DNA from: an uncultured Flammeovirgaceae bacterium
GTDB lineage: Bacteria > Bacteroidota > Bacteroidia > Cytophagales > Cyclobacteriaceae
Assembly: GCA_946886805.1 (NCBI GenBank)
Contig: CAMPJM010000216.1
Span: 1-6,768, forward strand
Direction of reading: 5' to 3'
DNA length: 6,768 nucleotides
Below the pieces are notes generated by a model. The model was not told where the DNA came from. It saw only the letters and a program-made list of their open reading frames with translations, and made no database searches. The position numbers and the translations under genes are program-made. Below, one piece after another: positions 6,509 to 6,768 of the stretch. Every line of letters starts with the position of its first letter. The stretch's first letter is position 1.

Positions 6509-6697
6509 TCAGCAATTGCGTTGGCTCCAAAGACTGCTACAACCAAGTTTGAAATCACGCTTTACTAACTTTTCTGTTTTCGATTTAGGTGGAGCTTGAA
6601 CATCTTCCATATTCTCAATTACCTCTGGCGCTTGTCCCCTGACAGCGCCCAACCTTGATAGATCTGCTGCTCTTGGTTGTGTGAAATCGAAAGGCAT
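6509..6697 (-). CDS. Doubtful small ORF, possibly a frameshifted remnant
   Basis: This minus-strand ORF encodes 62 residues starting MPFDFTQPRAADLSRL. I do not recognise it. It has no signal peptide and no membrane segment; the middle is charged and Pro/Lys-rich (QAPPKSKTEKL) and there are two Cys near the end. In its favour, CTCTAAAAA precedes the ATG, an A-rich leader typical of Bacteroidota. Against it are its short length, the hairpin inside it and the lack of a known family. A second frame on the same strand, open at 6427-6561 and ending with TAG at 6424-6426, overlaps its tail and reads LVVAVFGANAIAEKALINIL, which looks more protein-like than the end of this ORF. One base change near 6512-6561 would join them into roughly 90-105 residues. 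It may be a decayed gene, a repeat read as protein, or noise. Confidence 0.22.
   Translation of the reverse strand: MPFDFTQPRAADLSRLGAVRGQAPEVIENMEDVQAPPKSKTEKLVKRDFKLGCSSLWSQRNC
6627..6649. repeat. GC-rich inverted repeat hairpin
   Basis: GGCGCT (6627-6632) pairs with AGCGCC (6644-6649). Past one bulged base, GTC pairs with GAC, leaving a loop of about four bases. It stands out in AT-rich DNA and lies inside the weak minus-strand ORF. No T-run follows on either strand, so it is not a standard terminator. It could be part of a dispersed palindromic repeat, but a single copy cannot show that. Confidence 0.45.
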
Positions 6698-6768
6698 TTT
6701 TTAGAGCACATTCAGAAAGGGAGGGAAAAGATTGATTCCTTTAATCTACGAAGTTATAGGTCACTGAA

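Larger units (their letters stand above)
6391..6768. other. Intergenic region after gene 3
   Basis: These 378 bases contain no gene I can identify with confidence. They hold the tandem repeat, a pair of TGTGGTA words 18 bases apart (6464-6470 and 6482-6488), a weak minus-strand ORF (6509-6697), a second minus-strand frame open at 6427-6561, and a hairpin at 6627-6649. No tRNA-like, CRISPR or transposase-like pattern is visible. The last 70 bases would be the leader of the minus-strand ORF if that ORF is real. Confidence 0.5.

Noticed and set aside
6509..6552. Two-cysteine tail (GCSSLWSQRNC) of the small minus-strand ORF as a secreted or RiPP-type peptide
   Set aside because: There is no signal peptide, leader motif or neighbouring maturation or export gene, and the alternative frame over the same bases looks more protein-like.

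Overview
The window reads as part of a Bacteroidota chromosome, plausibly a Cytophagales or Flavobacteriia member; the genus cannot be told. Four things suggest this: AT-rich DNA, A-rich leaders without Shine-Dalgarno sites before each gene, mature secreted proteins starting with Gln after an FA or LA cleavage site, and protein families common in Bacteroidota and Planctomycetes. Three large plus-strand genes fill positions 176-6390, and all encode exported or membrane-anchored proteins.

Layout. Positions 1-175 are leader DNA with several TATCC/GGATA words. Gene 1 (176-1996) encodes a secreted protein with a DUF1080 domain (3-keto-disaccharide hydrolase / concanavalin-like fold), a PA14-like domain and an unassigned C-terminal domain. 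Gene 2 (2016-3986) follows after 19 bp and encodes a secreted six-bladed quinoprotein-type propeller (soluble glucose / L-sorbosone dehydrogenase-like) joined by a Lys/Ala-rich linker to a C-terminal cytochrome c domain. Genes 1 and 2 look like one operon, closed by a strong intrinsic terminator at 4063-4099. Gene 3 (4246-6390) has its own candidate Bacteroidota-type promoter and encodes a membrane-anchored PQQ dehydrogenase of the membrane glucose dehydrogenase type, with a cytochrome c domain inserted between propeller blades. Positions 6391-6768 hold a short tandem repeat, a weak minus-strand ORF that may be a frameshifted remnant, and a GC-rich hairpin.

How they may work together (inference). 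Genes 2 and 3 are two unrelated quinoprotein folds, each carrying its own heme c, so both could oxidise sugars or sugar alcohols outside the cytoplasm and pass electrons to the respiratory chain. Gene 1 carries a fold named for 3-keto-sugar cleavage and a putative carbohydrate-binding PA14 domain, so it could bind or cleave a glycan before or after oxidation. The set resembles an extracytoplasmic oxidative sugar module. No substrate, transporter, SusC/D pair or PQQ biosynthesis gene is visible, so the substrate and the order of steps are open.
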